Notes: a model not told the origin generated them from the letters alone. A stretch of 64,000 nucleotides of DNA from Desulfosarcina ovata subsp. ovata (GCF_009689005.1 NZ_AP021879.1:4402001-4466000), one strand, 5' to 3'; counted from the first letter of the stretch, positions 26,572 to 35,568 are shown. A program made the numbers and translations.

Positions 26572-27318
26572 ATGCGCGATCCTGTTTTTCCACTGAGCAA
26601 GCACCAGACGTTCCGTTTCCGCTGCTCTCCCGAGGTGGCCTGTTTCAACGCCTGCTGCCGGGATTTGCAGCAGGTATTGACCCCCTATGACATTCTTTGC
26701 CTGAAGCAATATACAGAGATGTCATCCTCCGAGTTTCTCAAACGCTATACCGAGGCAAGTACCGGCCCGGGAACGGGGCTGCCGGTGGTCAGCCTGCGCT
26801 TCGCCGATGCGGCCGATCTGGCCTGCCCGTTTGTCAGTGATGCCGGCTGCTGGGTCTATCCGGCCAGGCCCGCCTCTTGCCGGACCTATCCCCTGGCCCG
26901 AGGAGTCTCCTATAACCGGGAGACGGGCAAACGGGTCGAGCACTGGGCGCTGATCCGGGAACCCCATTGCCGCGGTTTTGACAGCGGTCCGGAACAAACC
27001 ATTGACCGGTGGGTCGAGGGTCAGCAGATTGCCGAGCATAACCGCATGAATGACCGCATGCTGTCTCTGATCAGCGACAAAAACCGTTTCCGCCCGGGCC
27101 CGCTGAAGCCCTCCGAAAGCCAATTGGTCTATACCGCCTTATACGACTTGGATGTTTTTCGCGAAACGCTCTTCACCACCGGAAAACCCGTAAAAAACCT
27201 TGGCGGCATCAAAAATATGGACCAGGCCCGCAGCGACGATTCGGCATTGCTGACCGTGGCCATGGCCTGGGTCAGGGAGAATGTGTTTACCCTTTCACAG
27301 GAAAACGACGCCCGATGA
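26572..27318 (+). CDS. YkgJ-family cysteine-cluster protein
   Basis: 248 residues. The CxxxxCC-type cluster (FRCSPEVACFNACCRDL, ~18-32), CPFVSDAGCWVYPARPASCRTYP (~84-106) and a later Cys in EPHCRGF fit the YkgJ family, whose members are thought to bind zinc or an iron-sulfur cluster. Function is not established; some act in metal handling or protein modification. It overlaps the next gene by 4 bp (ATGA), indicating translational coupling. Confidence 0.82.
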   Translation: MRDPVFPLSKHQTFRFRCSPEVACFNACCRDLQQVLTPYDILCLKQYTEMSSSEFLKRYTEASTGPGTGLPVVSLRFADAADLACPFVSDAGCWVYPARPASCRTYPLARGVSYNRETGKRVEHWALIREPHCRGFDSGPEQTIDRWVEGQQIAEHNRMNDRMLSLISDKNRFRPGPLKPSESQLVYTALYDLDVFRETLFTTGKPVKNLGGIKNMDQARSDDSALLTVAMAWVRENVFTLSQENDAR

Positions 27319-28130
27319 CAAAGTCCCCAAAAGTCGCCCTGGTGCTCGGTGCGGTCAAGGGAATCGGCAAAGCCATCGCCCTGGATCTGCTGCAACACGG
27401 CATCCGCGTGGCCGCCACCTGGTTTGACTGGCCGGAGAGTCAGGCCGCCATGCAGGCCGATTTCGCCGACACCGGTACAGAACACCTGATTCAACGCATC
27501 GACCTTCTCAACCCCCATGCCATCGACGGCCTGTTGGAACCGGTCATCGACCGTTTCGGTCGGCTGGATATTCTTGTCAACAACATCGAACGCGGCGGAT
27601 GGCCGGTGGTTCACGGTCGTTACATCCCCGAGCAGTGGGATCTGGAACTGGCCACCACCCTGCGGGCCAAAAGGTGGGTTTTCGAGGCTGCCCTGCCCCA
27701 CCTGAAAGCATCCGGGGATGGTTCGGTGGTTAATATCTCTTCCATTGCCGGTATGGTTGGCCGCAGCGGTCCGGCCAGCGTCCTGTTCAACGAGGGGTAC
27801 GCTGCCGCCAACCGTGGCATCTCGCTGCTCACGGAAACCTGGGCCCGCCTGGGTGCCCCCGAAGTGCGGGTCAACGAACTGATGATCGGCGTGGTGGAGA
27901 CGCGCCACGGGCCGCAAACCCGCGGGTGGGGTCTGTTAACGGCGGCACAGCAGCAGGCCATCGTGGATCACACCCTGCTTGCCAGAATCGGCCGCATCGA
28001 CGATGTGGTCCGTGCCGTCCGTTTTCTTTTGGACGACGCACCGTTCATGACCGGCAGCGTGCTGCGTCTGGACGGCGGTTATCCGCTGGGCGGGGAGGCG
28101 GTTGCGCCCATGCCCGACGGCGTGGTCTGA
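27315..28130 (+). CDS. Short-chain dehydrogenase-like protein lacking the catalytic Lys
   Basis: 271 residues with the SDR Rossmann fold. The nucleotide motif is LGAVKGIGKAIA (the usual first Thr/Ser-Gly is altered), then NNIERGG in place of NNAG, the Ser region VVNISSIAG, and a C-terminal GGYPLGG. The active-site YxxxK reads YAAAN: Tyr is kept but Lys is Asn. Without Lys the usual proton relay is gone, so the protein may be non-catalytic or use another mechanism. Translationally coupled to the YkgJ-type gene. Confidence 0.8.
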   Translation: MTKSPKVALVLGAVKGIGKAIALDLLQHGIRVAATWFDWPESQAAMQADFADTGTEHLIQRIDLLNPHAIDGLLEPVIDRFGRLDILVNNIERGGWPVVHGRYIPEQWDLELATTLRAKRWVFEAALPHLKASGDGSVVNISSIAGMVGRSGPASVLFNEGYAAANRGISLLTETWARLGAPEVRVNELMIGVVETRHGPQTRGWGLLTAAQQQAIVDHTLLARIGRIDDVVRAVRFLLDDAPFMTGSVLRLDGGYPLGGEAVAPMPDGVV

Positions 28131-28184
28131 ATCTTTTTTTGCGAATCCGTCAACGGCTGACACGGCCGGCAACACTCGGGCCGA

Positions 28185-29093
28185 TCAGTTATAGCGGGCG
28201 CGTACCTTGTTGACAACGTTTCCGCGACGCAGCCGGTTGCGCGGGTCGCCACCGCCATTTTTCAAGATCCGTTTCAGATAGGCGTGCTGGTCATCGATCG
28301 CCGTCCGATATAAGTCCGCATCAATGTGCCAGCGTGACCGGAAGTGATGGATCATGAAACGGTCCGACGCATCCAGCTGGTTTTTCATGCGGTCCGAGAT
28401 CTGAATGAAAAAATCCCTGGATCGCTTCAGAAGGTCCAACTCGTCGCAATAATCGTTCAGGCAAGCCTCGTCCAGCTCATAGAAAAGAAAAAGCAGCTTC
28501 TCTAAATAGGTGCGGTCGGCCATCTGGGCCAGGACATCGGCCGTGGCCAGCATTTTGCCGAGACGGGCGGAAGCCGGGTCCGGAAAGGGGATGCCGGCAG
28601 GGGTGCAGCTCAGATCCGTACAGTGGATCATCGCCATACAGGCATTGATCTCAGAGGACTGCAGACCAAAAACGCGGTGATACCGCTGGAGAAAATCCAT
28701 GCTCCGCCTGACGTGGCTGAGGGTGAATTTGGCCCCGGTTCCCAATGTGTCATCACAGTTCTGCAGATACCCCGAATCGTGCAGCAGGGCCGCCACCGCG
28801 GCCTGATGAACCTGCCGCGGGGTAATGCACAGCCCGTTCTCCACCGCGCCGTGCATCAGCCGAACCATCGCCAGAAAACAGTCGGTGACATGTTTCAGGT
28901 CATGGTAATCGGTATTGCAACCTTTGATATCCGGCCACGCGCCCCGGTACAGGGACACGGTCTGGTCAAATGCGGATCGGATGACAGGCAGATCCGCAGC
29001 CGCAGAAAAACAGGCAATCGTGGCCACGGCTTCCTCCAAAACCGCCTTTGGGGAGTCCATCTGAACCAGATTCGCCAGCTGGATTTCAGTCAT
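28185..29093 (-). CDS. HD-domain phosphohydrolase-like protein
   Basis: 302 residues from the ATG at 29093 (AAGGAGGG upstream). Metal-binding HD-type residues are visible in NTDYHDLKHVTD and AALLHDSGYLQ, with a later AMIHCTD. The rest is helical. It most resembles HD/PDEase-type metal-dependent phosphohydrolases; substrate (nucleotide or cyclic nucleotide) is unknown. Monocistronic, convergent with the SDR-like gene. Confidence 0.72.
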   Translation of the reverse strand: MTEIQLANLVQMDSPKAVLEEAVATIACFSAAADLPVIRSAFDQTVSLYRGAWPDIKGCNTDYHDLKHVTDCFLAMVRLMHGAVENGLCITPRQVHQAAVAALLHDSGYLQNCDDTLGTGAKFTLSHVRRSMDFLQRYHRVFGLQSSEINACMAMIHCTDLSCTPAGIPFPDPASARLGKMLATADVLAQMADRTYLEKLLFLFYELDEACLNDYCDELDLLKRSRDFFIQISDRMKNQLDASDRFMIHHFRSRWHIDADLYRTAIDDQHAYLKRILKNGGGDPRNRLRRGNVVNKVRARYN

Positions 29094-29423
29094 ACCCGGT
29101 TTGTCCCTCCTTTGTGTTGCGCGATGCCGTGCCCCCTGTAACGCGAACCGGAGCACCTCCGCCGAACCCGAACCGACCAACGGCTATGGCACTTTTTTTG
29201 TCTGGCATGGATCCGGGCAAACTTCAAGCTGAATCGCGATGCCGAAGCCTGTCGGAACCACCGGCTATTGCGGTTAACCTTGATTATTGGTACATTCCTT
29301 ACTTATCACCCCAGCGGAAAGATGCAAATCTCCCCTGCGGTTTCGGTCAGCGGCGGCACAGGCAAAACTGTTCGTCCCGACCCTATGGAATAGCAAGAGA
29401 CGACCGATTAAAGGACGGATCTG
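29094..29423. other. Divergent intergenic region
   Basis: Non-coding space between the HD gene (minus) and the DHH gene (plus). I see no gene, repeat or clear promoter pair in it. Confidence 0.5.
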
Positions 29424-30305
29424 ATGAGAGTGGTGACAAGACCCGATTTTGATGGTGTGGTATGTGCCATCCTGTTGATGGACGCATTGAACATTACCCC
29501 ACCGGTGCACTGGACGCAGCCCAGTGACATGCAACGCGGCCAGGTGGTCATCCGGGCGGGCGATGTCATCGCCAACCTCCCTTACCACGAAAACTGCAGC
29601 CTGTGGTTCGACCACCACTATTCCAATCAGCCGGACAAACCGATCCCGGGCGCCTTTAAGCTTGCTCCGTCGGCCGCCGGTATCGTTTACGATACCTATC
29701 GCGATCGATTGAAACGCGATTACCGGGAACTGGTCCACCAGACCGACCGGATCGATTCGGCCGACCTGACCCTGGATGAAATTCTGCACCCGGAAAAGTA
29801 CCCGTTCGTTCTGCTGTCCATGACCATCTCCAATGACCCCAAGGAAAAAGATTACTGGGAACACCTGATCGCCCTGATGCGTCGCCATCCAATGGATCAG
29901 GTGATGAACGACCAGCAGGTCAGACGGCGTTGCGGGGAGGTGGTGGCGGCCAATGTCACCTATGAAAAGGCCCTCAAGGCGAACACCACTCTGGTCGACC
30001 ATGTTTCCATTACCGATTTCCGGGATCTGGATCCAGTGCCCAATGGGAACCGCTTTCTCATCTATTCCCTTTTCCCCGAATGTACCGTTAATGTCAAAAT
30101 CGTCCATGACGGCAACGATATCACCAGCATCAAAGTCGGACACAGTATCCTGAACCGCGGCTGTCAGGTCAATGTGGGAAAAATGTTGGCCGGCTTTGAA
30201 GGCGGAGGACATCGCGGCGCCGGCGCCTGCCGTTTCGCGCGTTCCAGGGCCGACGATTACCTGTCCCGGATTGTATCGATTCTGAAAGCGAACCAGCCCG
30301 TTTAA
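29424..30305 (+). CDS. DHH-family phosphoesterase
   Basis: 293 residues. RPDFDGVVCAILLMDAL (~6-22) and SLWFDHHYSNQ (~59-69) are DHH motifs that bind Mn; GGHRGAGACRF near the C-terminus matches the DHHA1 GGHxxAxG motif. The family cleaves phosphoesters (nanoRNA, pAp, polyphosphate, c-di-AMP). There is no CBS or RRM domain, so the protein is a short NrnA-like or exopolyphosphatase-like form. The ATG follows an AAGGACGGA ribosome site. The gene ends 5 bp before a MITE-like repeat. Confidence 0.82.
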   Translation: MRVVTRPDFDGVVCAILLMDALNITPPVHWTQPSDMQRGQVVIRAGDVIANLPYHENCSLWFDHHYSNQPDKPIPGAFKLAPSAAGIVYDTYRDRLKRDYRELVHQTDRIDSADLTLDEILHPEKYPFVLLSMTISNDPKEKDYWEHLIALMRRHPMDQVMNDQQVRRRCGEVVAANVTYEKALKANTTLVDHVSITDFRDLDPVPNGNRFLIYSLFPECTVNVKIVHDGNDITSIKVGHSILNRGCQVNVGKMLAGFEGGGHRGAGACRFARSRADDYLSRIVSILKANQPV

Positions 30306-30310
30306 GATAT

Positions 30311-30411
30311 AGCATTCAAGATAATGTTTTTGGGCGGCGTTATCGGTCGTCGCGGTATGGGTTATACAGCTTCCTCCCTCTGGCCTTACCAAAAACATTA
30401 TCTTGAATGCT
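30311..30411. mobile_element. MITE-like element with 21-bp perfect inverted ends
   Basis: The 21 bases at 30311-30331 and 30391-30411 are exact inverted copies (outer end AGCATTCAAG, inner end GTTTTT) around a 59-bp centre. The centre contains the dispersed 29-bp repeat also found at 4722-4750. It lies between two convergent genes and supplies the last codons and the stop of the minus-strand one. It could be a non-autonomous element or a two-way terminator. Confidence 0.6.
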
Positions 30412-31207
30412 CTAGAAAGAGGGCTTTCATGCGCTCGCGGCTGTCCACCAGCATTTGGCGGTTTTCGTCGAAGATCTCCAGAGTCATTGTGCCGTCGTAT
30501 TCTGCGGCCTTGAGATGGGTTACCAGATCGGCAAACCGGACGGTTCCCAGCCCGACGGCCAGGTGATCGTCGACCCGACCGCGGTTATCGCTGACATGGA
30601 CGTGATCGATCCTGGAACCAAAACGCTGTACCAGGGTTTTCAGGCGTTTTCCCCGCGCATCGTCAATGTTGGCATGACCGGTATCCAGAGTCATTCTCAG
30701 GGAAGGAAAGGTACTGAAAATCTCATCGAAATCGTCCGCCTCGACTCCGATCCGGTAGCGGGGGAACATGTTTTCCAGACAGATCGACATCCCCAGGCGT
30801 TCGGCCGCGGTCACCATGGTTGACAAAAAATCAAACAGGTACCCTTTGACCGTATCCATGACAAACGCGCCCATGCCGCCGGCCATGCTGGGGTGCAGAA
30901 CAACTTTGGCAGCCTCCAGGTCAGCGGCCACGGCCAGGGATTGATGCATTTCCTGCACCGATGCCCGCCGAATGCTTTCAGTCAGGTCAGCGGTGCTCAC
31001 GAAGGTCGGTAGATGGCAGACCAGCCCGAGTCCGTTTTCCTCCAGCGCCTGGGAGATCGCCTTGCGCGCCCCTGCCAGGACGCTGTGATGGGCCATGGGG
31101 GGATCCATGGCCAGTTCCAGATAATCGAACCCCATCCGGGCAAACGTGTCAATTTCCGTCAACACCGGTGTAACCGGAAAATTCATGGCGCCATAGCGCA
31201 TAGCCAC
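30398..31207 (-). CDS. Sugar-phosphate isomerase/epimerase (AP endonuclease 2-type TIM barrel)
   Basis: 269 residues with the xylose-isomerase-like barrel: YGAMNFPVTPVLTEIDTFARMGFDYLELAMD at the start, CLENMFPRY, LTLDTGHAN-type metal site (MTLDTGHANIDD) and HVHVSDNRGRVDDHLAVGLG. Metal-dependent; the family includes hexulose and inosose isomerases and endonuclease IV. The last residues (EHSR) and the stop come from the inverted repeat, so the natural C-terminus may have been replaced. GAGAGGT precedes the ATG. Confidence 0.83.
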   Translation of the reverse strand: MAMRYGAMNFPVTPVLTEIDTFARMGFDYLELAMDPPMAHHSVLAGARKAISQALEENGLGLVCHLPTFVSTADLTESIRRASVQEMHQSLAVAADLEAAKVVLHPSMAGGMGAFVMDTVKGYLFDFLSTMVTAAERLGMSICLENMFPRYRIGVEADDFDEIFSTFPSLRMTLDTGHANIDDARGKRLKTLVQRFGSRIDHVHVSDNRGRVDDHLAVGLGTVRFADLVTHLKAAEYDGTMTLEIFDENRQMLVDSRERMKALFLEHSR

Positions 31208-31212
31208 CTCTC

Positions 31213-31380
31213 TTAATACTGGTTTTCAGATTGGCTCACCGGCAGCCGGATAACGAATTCAGCTCCCTGGGGCTGAAATTTCTCACCGTAATACTGCCGT
31301 TGTGTTTTTCGATAATGCGATGGCAGATGGACAGCCCCATCCCCATTTTCGGGCTTGATCTTAAATTCGCCCATCTACTA
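31213..31380 (-). pseudogene. Histidine kinase C-terminal remnant
   Basis: In one frame the DNA reads KMGMGLSICHRIIEKHNGS, the G2 box of a HATPase domain. After a one-base frame change it goes on as YYGEKFQPQGAEFVIRLP and stops 6 bp before the ribosome site of the next gene. Only the last ~55 residues survive. Confidence 0.8.
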
Positions 31381-31421
31381 CACGGTGGCATAATAAGATG
31401 AGATAGTGCGGAACATTTTAC

Positions 31422-31491
31422 GCTCGATCTGATACAAGAAAATAAGGATGCTGCAACTTACTTATTTTAAAGGGAAAAAACCAGATCGAGC
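31422..31491. repeat. 10-bp inverted repeat near a transposase fragment
   Basis: GCTCGATCTG (31422-31431) and CAGATCGAGC (31482-31491) are exact inverted copies 50 bp apart, just before the transposase-like fragment. Possibly part of an insertion-sequence end. Confidence 0.35.
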
Positions 31492-31492
31492 C

Positions 31493-31857
31493 ATGAATAC
31501 AACATACAACGAATCTTTGAGTGCGGCAAGTGGAAAAGAATCATGGAAACGAGTCGATACCGATTAATGACATCGGCGCATGTATCGTTTACAAAAGCCG
31601 GGATTGCCAGCATCCGTAATATTAGCGATTTTCTGGAAAGATCCGGACTTTCTCCATTCGTTGCGTCATCTTTTTCGGCTCAGCGCAATGTGTCTGAACA
31701 ATTAGATAAAAAGATCATAGAATTCGCGGAAAAGGAAGAAGAAAGGATGAGGGGAGTAGAGTGGGCAAACGTAAGTGGATACAGTTTTGGGCAACCGTTG
31801 AAACGCGGCATGTCCCATAGGGAAAATGTCAACTGTCAACATCCAAATGACAAATGA
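31493..31857 (+). pseudogene. Probable transposase N-terminal fragment
   Basis: An ATG at 31493 opens 24 codons (ending KRVDTD), and the next frame continues with RYRLMTSAHVSFTKAGIAS, then ISDFLERSGLSPFVASSFSAQRNV. The pattern resembles the start of some IS transposases, broken by a frameshift and lacking the catalytic domain. It ends in unrelated sequence. The assignment is tentative. Confidence 0.4.
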
Positions 31858-31890
31858 AGGATGGAATCGATTAGATTCAGGAGGAGTGCC

Positions 31891-32583
31891 ATGAAAACCA
31901 TTGGATTGTTAGGCGGAATGAGCTGGGAGAGCACCCTGACCTATTACCGGGCCGTCAACGAGGGCGTGAAAAACCGTCTCGGCGGCCTCCATTCGGCAAA
32001 GATCGTCCTTTACAGCGTCGATTTCGATCCCATCGAACGGTTGCAACACCAGGGTGATTGGGATGGGACGGCCGATATTTTATCGGACGCGGCCCGGTGC
32101 ATCGAAGCCGGCGGTGCCGATTTTATGCTGATCTGTACCAACACCATGCACAAGGTGGCCGACCGGGTGGCTGCCGCCGTCAACATCCCCCTGTTGCATA
32201 TTGCCGATGCCACCGGGGAGGCCCTGCGAAATGCAGGAATCCAACGCGTCGGATTGCTGGGCACGGCCTTTACTATGGAGCAGGATTTCTACAAAGGCCG
32301 GCTGATGAAGAAATACGGGCTGGACGTTTTGATTCCCGACGAGAATGATCGCCTGCAGGTGCACGACGTGATCTACCAAGAGCTGTGCCTGGGCGTCATC
32401 AAGCCGGAATCCAGGCAGGCGTATGTCGGTGTTGTCGACCGCCTGGCCCAAAACGGTGCCGAGGCGGTGATCCTGGGCTGCACCGAGATCGGGCTGCTGA
32501 TCAACCAGGCCGATACACCGGTGCCCCTTTACGATACGACCGTCATTCATGCCGGGAAGGCGGTGGAACTGGCGTTTTCCTGA
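31891..32583 (+). CDS. Aspartate/glutamate racemase family protein
   Basis: 230 residues from the ATG at 31891, preceded by GGAGGAG. MKTIGLLGGMSWESTLTYYR is the classic start; the two catalytic Cys are in LICTNTMHKV (first half) and ILGCTEIGLL (second half). The enzyme racemises aspartate or a related amino acid without cofactor; family members also include hydantoin racemases and maleate isomerases. Stands alone between two gene remnants. Confidence 0.92.
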   Translation: MKTIGLLGGMSWESTLTYYRAVNEGVKNRLGGLHSAKIVLYSVDFDPIERLQHQGDWDGTADILSDAARCIEAGGADFMLICTNTMHKVADRVAAAVNIPLLHIADATGEALRNAGIQRVGLLGTAFTMEQDFYKGRLMKKYGLDVLIPDENDRLQVHDVIYQELCLGVIKPESRQAYVGVVDRLAQNGAEAVILGCTEIGLLINQADTPVPLYDTTVIHAGKAVELAFS

Positions 32584-32652
32584 GTTGATCGCAGGAATGA
32601 GCAAGAATTAAATTCTTTTGTGTGTTTCATCTCCATGAACCGTTCCTATTAA

Positions 32653-33105
32653 ATCGAGCAGGAGATCGTGCCTGTTTTGGAGGACCAGAACCTGGGTCTG
32701 ATGGTCTGGAGCCCTTTGGCCGGCGGTCTCCTGTCCGGCAAATACGACCGGGATGGCCGCGGTCCGGATGGCGCCCGACGGGTTGATTTCGATTTCCCGC
32801 CGGTGAATAAGGACCGCGCCTTCGACGTGGTGGGCGTGATGCGGGAAATTGCCCGGGACAAGGTTGCCTCCGTGGCCCAGATTGCCCTGAGCTGGCTGCT
32901 GCACCAACCGGTGGTCACCAGCGTCATCATCGGCGCCAAAACCCCGGAACAACTGGCCGAAAACCTCGCTGCGCCGGAGGTAACGCTCACCGATGATGAA
33001 TTGGCACGTCTCAAATCGGTCAGCGAACTGCCGGCCGAGTATCCCGGCTGGATGCTTGAGCGACAGGCCGCATACCGGTTTCTGGAACCGCTGGCGGACG
33101 CGTAA
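32653..33105 (+). pseudogene. Aldo/keto reductase C-terminal fragment
   Basis: About 150 residues match the C-terminal half of an aldo/keto reductase: QNLGLMVWSPLAGGLLSGKY, ALSWLLHQPVVTSVIIGAKTPEQLAENL (NADPH site). The catalytic Asp, Tyr and Lys of the N-terminal half are missing. The frame begins directly after TAA (32650-32652), and the sequence upstream is unrelated. 5'-deleted, inactive. Confidence 0.85.
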
Positions 33106-33155
33106 GCAAAAGAATCCAGCCTTCAGATTCCATTCCTCGATGATTTTCCCTGTAG

Positions 33156-33174
33156 GGGCAGGTAACGCCTGCCC
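33156..33174. repeat. REP-like palindrome
   Basis: GGGCAGG-TAACG-CCTGCCC, preceded by GTAGG and followed by TTTTT. Same type as the palindromes around the RAYT gene at 38-39 kb. It marks the left border of the restriction island. Confidence 0.65.
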
Positions 33175-33258
33175 TTTTTCATTTTCCCACGAACCATTTT
33201 TATCCGTCTGTGCTGATAATTTCTACGATTTGATACAAAGTTAATTCTGCAGAAATAA

Positions 33259-33317
33259 CGTTACAGTAAAAATATATTGACAATAATAAATATAAACGTT
33301 AAATGAATGCTGTAACG
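33259..33317 (+). promoter_or_regulatory. Candidate promoter and operator of the type I R-M locus
   Basis: TTGACA (33277-33282), 16 bases, TTAAAT (33299-33304). It is enclosed by exact inverted copies CGTTACAG (33259-33266) and CTGTAACG (33310-33317). A protein bound to both arms would cover the promoter. No controller gene is visible beside it. Confidence 0.45.
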
Positions 33318-33348
33318 GCATTTCAGAGTAATAAACTGGTTTTGTACT

Positions 33349-33927
33349 ATGAGAGCTAAGCTTAAAGAAATTGCATCAATCCAAATGGGATATTCATTCC
33401 GATCCCGGTTGGATTTCATGAATAAAGGCCTCACGGCTGTCATTCAAATGAAGGATCTAACAGATGATAATGTTGTTGACTGTCGTGATTTGATTCAGAT
33501 CGATATGGACTCTTTAAAAGATCGCCATTTGGCAAGATTAGGCGACATCGTTTTTCGTTCGCGGGGTCTGGTGACAACCGCTGTGTTGCTATCCGAAGAT
33601 CCGGGCCAGGCAGTCATTGCCGCACCGTTAATTAAAATTCGCGTCGATGAAAAAGCAATTTTGCCGGATTATTTGGTTTGGTACATCAACCAACCCCTCG
33701 CCCAGGCGTATTTTACCAGCCGGGCAAAAGGTACCACCCAGAAAATGATCAGCAAACAGACACTGGAAAATGTCGAGATAAGTGTGCCGTCGCTCGACCG
33801 TCAGCAGGCGATTGTGGACATCGCTGCGTTAGCAGACAAGGAGCAGGTGCTGTTAGAAAAAATTGCCGTGCGACGCAACCATTACGTTTTGACAAAACTG
33901 ATGCAATTTGTGGAAAAAGCATCGTGA
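33349..33927 (+). CDS. hsdS: Half-size HsdS-like specificity subunit (one target domain)
   Basis: 192 residues: one target-recognition domain (LKEIASIQMGYSFRSRLDF ... GDIVFRSRG ... AAPLIKIRVDEKAILPDYLVWYINQP) and one conserved helix (SLDRQQAIVDIAALADKEQVLLEKI). Full HsdS has two of each; half-size forms can dimerise and recognise palindromic sites. It comes before hsdM and is the first gene of the island. Together with the full-size hsdS at 36756 it could give the methylase two specificities. AT-richer than the host genes around it. Confidence 0.83.
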   Translation: MRAKLKEIASIQMGYSFRSRLDFMNKGLTAVIQMKDLTDDNVVDCRDLIQIDMDSLKDRHLARLGDIVFRSRGLVTTAVLLSEDPGQAVIAAPLIKIRVDEKAILPDYLVWYINQPLAQAYFTSRAKGTTQKMISKQTLENVEISVPSLDRQQAIVDIAALADKEQVLLEKIAVRRNHYVLTKLMQFVEKAS

Positions 33928-33962
33928 ATGTAACGATTTCTCCAAGGGTATGAAGGTTAGCG

Positions 33963-35519
33963 ATGAACGAAAAAGTCGATCAAAAAGATATCAACAACGC
34001 AGCCTGGTCAGTCTGCGACACATTTCGTGGCGTGATGGATGCGGCCGGATACAAGGATTATATTCTGGTGATGCTCTTCGTAAAATATATTTCCGATGTT
34101 TGGAAAGATCACTATGAAAAGTACCGTCAACAATACGGTGATGATGATGAGCGTATCCGGCGCAAACTGGAGCGCGAGCGGTTCGTGCTGCCCATGGCTG
34201 AACTGAAGGACCCGGATACGGGTGAAATCGAAGACCGCTTTCTGGCCGATTTCTACAGCCTATACGAGCGGCGCAATGCCACCAATATCGGAGAGCTGAT
34301 CAACATCGCCCTGGACGCCATCGAGGAGGCCAACAAAGTCAAGCTCGAAGGGGTTTTCCGTAACATCGATTTCAATAGCGAAGCCAATTTGGGCAAAACC
34401 AAGGACCGCAATCGGCGTTTAAAACTGATGCTAGAGGATTTTCGCAAACCCCAGTTGGACATGCGGCCCAGCCGGGTTTCCGAGGATGTCATCGGCAATA
34501 CCTATATCTACTTGATCGAACGCTTTGCATCGGATGCCGGTAAAAAGGCCGGTGAATTCTACACCCCCCATAAAGTATCGGAGCTGGTCGCCAAGCTGGC
34601 CGGGCCGAGACCGGGAAACCGAATTTGTGACCCCGCCTGCGGTTCGGGTGGCTTGCTCATCGAGGCGGCCCGTGAGGTGGGAGATGGGAATTACGCTCTT
34701 TTCGGCATGGAGGTCAATGGGAGCACCTGGGCTCTGGCGCGCATGAACATGTTTCTGCACAAAGCCGACAGCGCCCGGATTGAGTGGTGTAACACCCTCA
34801 CCTCGCCGACCCTCGTGGAAAACGACCGTTTGATGAAATTCGATATCGTGGTGGCCAATCCGCCATTTTCGCTTAAAAAATGGGGGGCGGAAACGGCTGA
34901 GAACGATCGTTACAATCGCTTCTGGCGCGGTGTGCCGCCCAAATCCAAGGGTGATTGGGCGTTTATCAGCCATATGGTGGAAGCGGCATTGGAAAAGGAG
35001 GGGCGTGTCTCGGTCGTGGTGCCCCATGGCGTTCTGTTTCGAGGCGCCGCCGAGGGTCGCATCCGTCGCCATATGATTGAGGAGAACCTGCTTGACGCCG
35101 TGATCGGTTTGCCAGGCAACCTCTTTCCCACCACCTCCATCCCCGTGGCGATCCTGGTGTTTGATCGCAGCAGGGAAAAAGGCGGCCTCAACCAGGATCG
35201 CACGGATGTGCTTTTTGTGGACGCCAGCCGTGAGTTCTCGTCCGGCAAAAACCAGAATGCCCTGTCCGATGAGCACATCGAAAAAATTCTGGCCACGGTC
35301 AAAGGCCGCAAGGATGTGGATAAATATGCCCATCTGGCCGGTTTCGACGAAATCGAGGAAAACGACTTCAATCTCAATATCCCCCGCTATGTGGATACCT
35401 TCGAAGAGGAGGAGGAAATCGATATCGATGCCGTTCAGCGGGAGATCGATGCCTTGGAAAAGGAGCTGGCCGAGATTCGGTTGGAAATGGCCGAGAAGCT
35501 TAAGGAGATTGAGCGATGA
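33963..35519 (+). CDS. hsdM: HsdM: type I restriction-modification DNA methyltransferase
   Basis: 518 residues. An N-terminal HsdM helical domain, then the SAM motif DPACGSGGLLIEAA (~222) and the catalytic N6-adenine motif NPPF (~299), with AGEFYTPHKVSELV just before the SAM site. It methylates adenine at the sequence set by HsdS and is needed for both modification and cutting. It follows the half hsdS by 35 bp, with an acidic/Glu-rich coiled C-terminus (EEEEEIDIDAVQREIDALEK). Confidence 0.96.
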   Translation: MNEKVDQKDINNAAWSVCDTFRGVMDAAGYKDYILVMLFVKYISDVWKDHYEKYRQQYGDDDERIRRKLERERFVLPMAELKDPDTGEIEDRFLADFYSLYERRNATNIGELINIALDAIEEANKVKLEGVFRNIDFNSEANLGKTKDRNRRLKLMLEDFRKPQLDMRPSRVSEDVIGNTYIYLIERFASDAGKKAGEFYTPHKVSELVAKLAGPRPGNRICDPACGSGGLLIEAAREVGDGNYALFGMEVNGSTWALARMNMFLHKADSARIEWCNTLTSPTLVENDRLMKFDIVVANPPFSLKKWGAETAENDRYNRFWRGVPPKSKGDWAFISHMVEAALEKEGRVSVVVPHGVLFRGAAEGRIRRHMIEENLLDAVIGLPGNLFPTTSIPVAILVFDRSREKGGLNQDRTDVLFVDASREFSSGKNQNALSDEHIEKILATVKGRKDVDKYAHLAGFDEIEENDFNLNIPRYVDTFEEEEEIDIDAVQREIDALEKELAEIRLEMAEKLKEIER

Positions 35520-35540
35520 GGAGTAACGTATTTCAGGCTA

Positions 35541-35568
35541 ACCATTTTCCTGACCTCACGAAAATGGT
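35541..35568. repeat. 9-bp inverted repeat after hsdM
   Basis: ACCATTTTC and GAAAATGGT around a 10-base loop; AAAATGGTC recurs at about 35602. No U-run follows, so this is more like a binding site or attenuator than a terminator. Confidence 0.4.
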
